Shown: piece after piece, positions 12,531 to 13,863 of the stretch | Layout: the number at the start of each line of letters is the position of its first letter | Position numbering within the stretch: position 1 is the stretch's first letter | Assembly: GCA_015520115.1 (NCBI GenBank) | Contig: WAQS01000025.1 | Location: 1-13,863 of the forward strand | Direction: 5' to 3' | Length of the DNA: 13,863 nt | From: Ferroglobus sp. | Lineage (GTDB): Archaea > Halobacteriota > Archaeoglobi > Archaeoglobales > Archaeoglobaceae | Notes under the pieces: generated by a model | Seen by the model: only the letters and a program-made list of their open reading frames with translations | What the model was told of the DNA's origin: nothing | Databases searched by the model: none | Position numbers and translations under genes: made by a program

Positions 12531-13547
12531 ATGTTTAGAGTGGGAATTCAGCTTCCCCACTACCCCATAGAGCTTGTTATTAAAGCTGGGGTTTATGCAG
12601 ATAAACTCGGCTTTAACAGCATATTCACTCCCGATCACCTTGTTGGAATTGGGTTAAAGAATTTCTACGCTTACGAGGCATTTAGTATTCTTGGATATTT
12701 TGCCGGCAAAACGAAAGCAACGCTCGGAGTTTGCGTGAGCGATGTTTTGAGAAGAAATCCGGCTGTTGTGGCGCAGGCAGCTTCGACAATAGCGTCGATG
12801 AGTGGTAGGGAATTCATTCTCGGACTTGGAGCTGGGGAGGGGATGAACCTCCTACCCTTTGGAATAGAAACGAAGTTTATGGTTTCAAAACTTGAGGAAG
12901 GTGTTAGGATTATAAGAGAGCTCCTCAGCGGGAAGGTCGTAAGCTACGAAGGAAAATTTTTCAGAATGAATGGAGCTTTCGTCCCTCCTTCGGAAAAAGT
13001 GAAGATATGGATAGCTGGAAACTCACAAAAAACTATGGAGATCACGGCAAAATATGCCGATGGCTGGATTCCGACCGCTACGATGGGAGAGAGAAAGTAC
13101 GAGGAAAACCTAAAAAAGATCGTGAGAAAGCATAGGAAAGTCGAAGCTGGACTTTTCGCTTACACGGTCGTGGCGAAAAGCTACGATGAGGCGAGGGAGA
13201 TGATAGAAGTCCCGGGAAAGTTTATAGCCTTGCTATCACCATTCAGAGGCGAGTTCTTAAAGAAAGTGGGAATAGATGAAAAAGACCTCCCACCGAATAT
13301 TTTGCACTTCACGTTCACCAAAGAGAACGTCGAGAAGCTTTTGAATGTTGCTAAACAAATTCCTTTCGAACTTGTGGAGAGAAGGTACTTCTACGGCTCT
13401 CCGGAGGATGTCGCTGAGAGAATGGAGAAGTTCATAAAAGCCGGAGTGGAGCACTTCGTCCTAACCCCCCTTGTCAGGCACAATTACTACTTGGAGTGTG
13501 TTAGACTTATAGCGGAGAGAGTTCTACCACTTCTAAGAGAAGATTAA
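12531..13547 (+). CDS. LLM-class F420-dependent-type oxidoreductase
   Basis: 338 residues of the bacterial-luciferase-like TIM-barrel superfamily, whose archaeal members typically use coenzyme F420. Visible marks are FRVGIQLPHYPIELVIKAGV, FNSIFTPDHLVG, ATLGVCVSDVLRRNPAVVAQ with the TxASMSGREFILGLGAGEG strand-loop, YEGKFFRMNGAFVPP, and WIAGNSQKTMEITAKYADGW in the C-terminal half. These are the family's standard features. It resembles methylene-tetrahydromethanopterin reductase and F420-dependent dehydrogenases in general, but I do not see enough to assign Mer, and the substrate is unknown. Six further residues upstream are open (from 12513), but the ATG at 12531 fits the TATA spacing. A 27-base gap separates it from pyrD. 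Confidence 0.88.
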   Translation: MFRVGIQLPHYPIELVIKAGVYADKLGFNSIFTPDHLVGIGLKNFYAYEAFSILGYFAGKTKATLGVCVSDVLRRNPAVVAQAASTIASMSGREFILGLGAGEGMNLLPFGIETKFMVSKLEEGVRIIRELLSGKVVSYEGKFFRMNGAFVPPSEKVKIWIAGNSQKTMEITAKYADGWIPTATMGERKYEENLKKIVRKHRKVEAGLFAYTVVAKSYDEAREMIEVPGKFIALLSPFRGEFLKKVGIDEKDLPPNILHFTFTKENVEKLLNVAKQIPFELVERRYFYGSPEDVAERMEKFIKAGVEHFVLTPLVRHNYYLECVRLIAERVLPLLRED

Positions 13548-13551
13548 AATA
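13544..13551 (+). promoter_or_regulatory. TATA box of pyrD
   Basis: TTAAAATA lies 24-31 bases before the pyrD ATG at 13575 and overlaps the TAA stop of the LLM oxidoreductase gene. Purine-rich GAGAAGA precedes it. It suggests that pyrD has its own leaderless transcript, with possible read-through from the upstream gene. Confidence 0.5.
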
Positions 13552-13574
13552 CTCTGAACGATAGCTCGAAACTA

Positions 13575-13863
13575 ATGGAGGAATCCCTGCTTGAGGTGGA
13601 AGTGGCTGGATTGAAAATGAGAAATCCCATAATCCTCGCAAGTGGTATTCTCGGAAGTTACGCTTCTTCCCTCAACAGAATTTCAGAGCATGCCGGAGCG
13701 GTAATTTCGAAAAGTGTTGGTGTAGAAGAAGTGGAGGGTTACAAAAATCCCGTCGTGGTGAACTATTCCCACGGCATAATTAACGCCATTGGCTTATCAT
13801 CTCCGGGAGCTGTTAAGTTCGCAGAGGAACTGAAAGCTTACAAAGGAAGCGCTCCGCTAATAG
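13575..13863 (+). CDS. pyrD: Dihydroorotate dehydrogenase, class 1B type (partial)
   Basis: Translating from the ATG at 13575 gives 96 complete codons to the window edge. The N-terminal third of a dihydroorotate dehydrogenase is visible: a short first strand (LLEVEVAGLKM), NPIILASGILG, the FMN-binding region AGAVISKSVGVEEVEGYKNP, and INAIGLSSPGAVKFAEEL. NPxxxASGxxG, (T/S)KSxxxExxxGxxNP and NAIGLxxPG are diagnostic of the family and suggest the 1B type that works with a PyrK electron-transfer subunit. It oxidises dihydroorotate to orotate in pyrimidine synthesis. No Shine-Dalgarno site is seen before the ATG, in keeping with the leaderless promoter. The rest, including the catalytic Cys, lies outside the window. 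Confidence 0.93.
   Translation, partial: MEESLLEVEVAGLKMRNPIILASGILGSYASSLNRISEHAGAVISKSVGVEEVEGYKNPVVVNYSHGIINAIGLSSPGAVKFAEELKAYKGSAPLI

Noticed and set aside
12531-13547. Assignment as methylene-tetrahydromethanopterin reductase (Mer).
   Set aside because: The protein has general luciferase-like family marks, but its N-terminus does not match Mer as I know it; a broad family name is safer.

Overview
The window looks like chromosomal DNA of a thermophilic euryarchaeon, most likely one of the Archaeoglobales. The evidence is a complete archaeal ribosomal/translation operon (eS19, eL39, eL31, aIF6, eL20, prefoldin alpha, FtsY), archaeal TATA boxes, GGTGAT-type ribosome binding sites, Lys/Glu/Arg-rich proteins and an F420-type luciferase-like oxidoreductase. 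A Ferroglobus- or Geoglobus-like source is an inference from family content and moderate GC; it cannot be proved from the sequence. No tRNA, rRNA, CRISPR, insertion sequence or phage gene was seen, and the coding density is very high.

Layout. (1) 1-830, minus: N-terminal 276 residues of a mercuric-reductase/dihydrolipoamide-dehydrogenase-like flavoprotein, cut by the window edge. (2) 886-4626, minus: a nine-gene operon in the transcribed order CRM-domain RNA-binding protein, eS19, PDCD5-like protein, eL39, eL31, aIF6, eL20, prefoldin alpha, FtsY. It covers ribosome assembly, nascent-chain folding and membrane targeting. (3) 4772-6169, plus: a radical SAM protein with a B12-binding-type N-terminal domain. 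Its stop codon directly abuts the stop of the convergent next operon. (4) 6170-8471, minus: a five-gene operon of MIP18/DUF59, DUF2249, DUF2249 plus Cys-rich zinc ribbon, a free-standing 58-aa ScdA_N domain, and a 12-TM heme-copper-oxidase-like membrane protein built from three repeats. This is the most interesting part of the window. (5) 8533-12492, minus: a compact branched-chain-amino-acid-type ABC importer (lipoprotein, two permeases, two ATPases), all genes overlapping. (6) 12531-13547, plus: an LLM-class F420-dependent-type oxidoreductase, divergent from the importer across a 38-bp gap with interleaved promoters. (7) 13575-13863, plus: the start of dihydroorotate dehydrogenase.

How the parts work together. 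The translation operon is a well-known conserved archaeal cluster. The 6170-8471 operon joins domains known from Fe-S cluster assembly (MIP18), the TusA-like DUF2249 fold, the N-terminal domain of RIC/YtfE/ScdA iron-centre repair proteins, and a membrane protein related to heme-copper oxidases, NO reductases or NnrS. Together they suggest handling of NO, O2 or damaged iron centres at the membrane; this is inferred. Five promoters (YhbY, radical SAM, lipoprotein, LLM oxidoreductase, pyrD) have TATA elements at -24 to -31 from the start codon, which predicts leaderless or nearly leaderless mRNAs for first genes. Genes inside operons instead carry clear Shine-Dalgarno sites.
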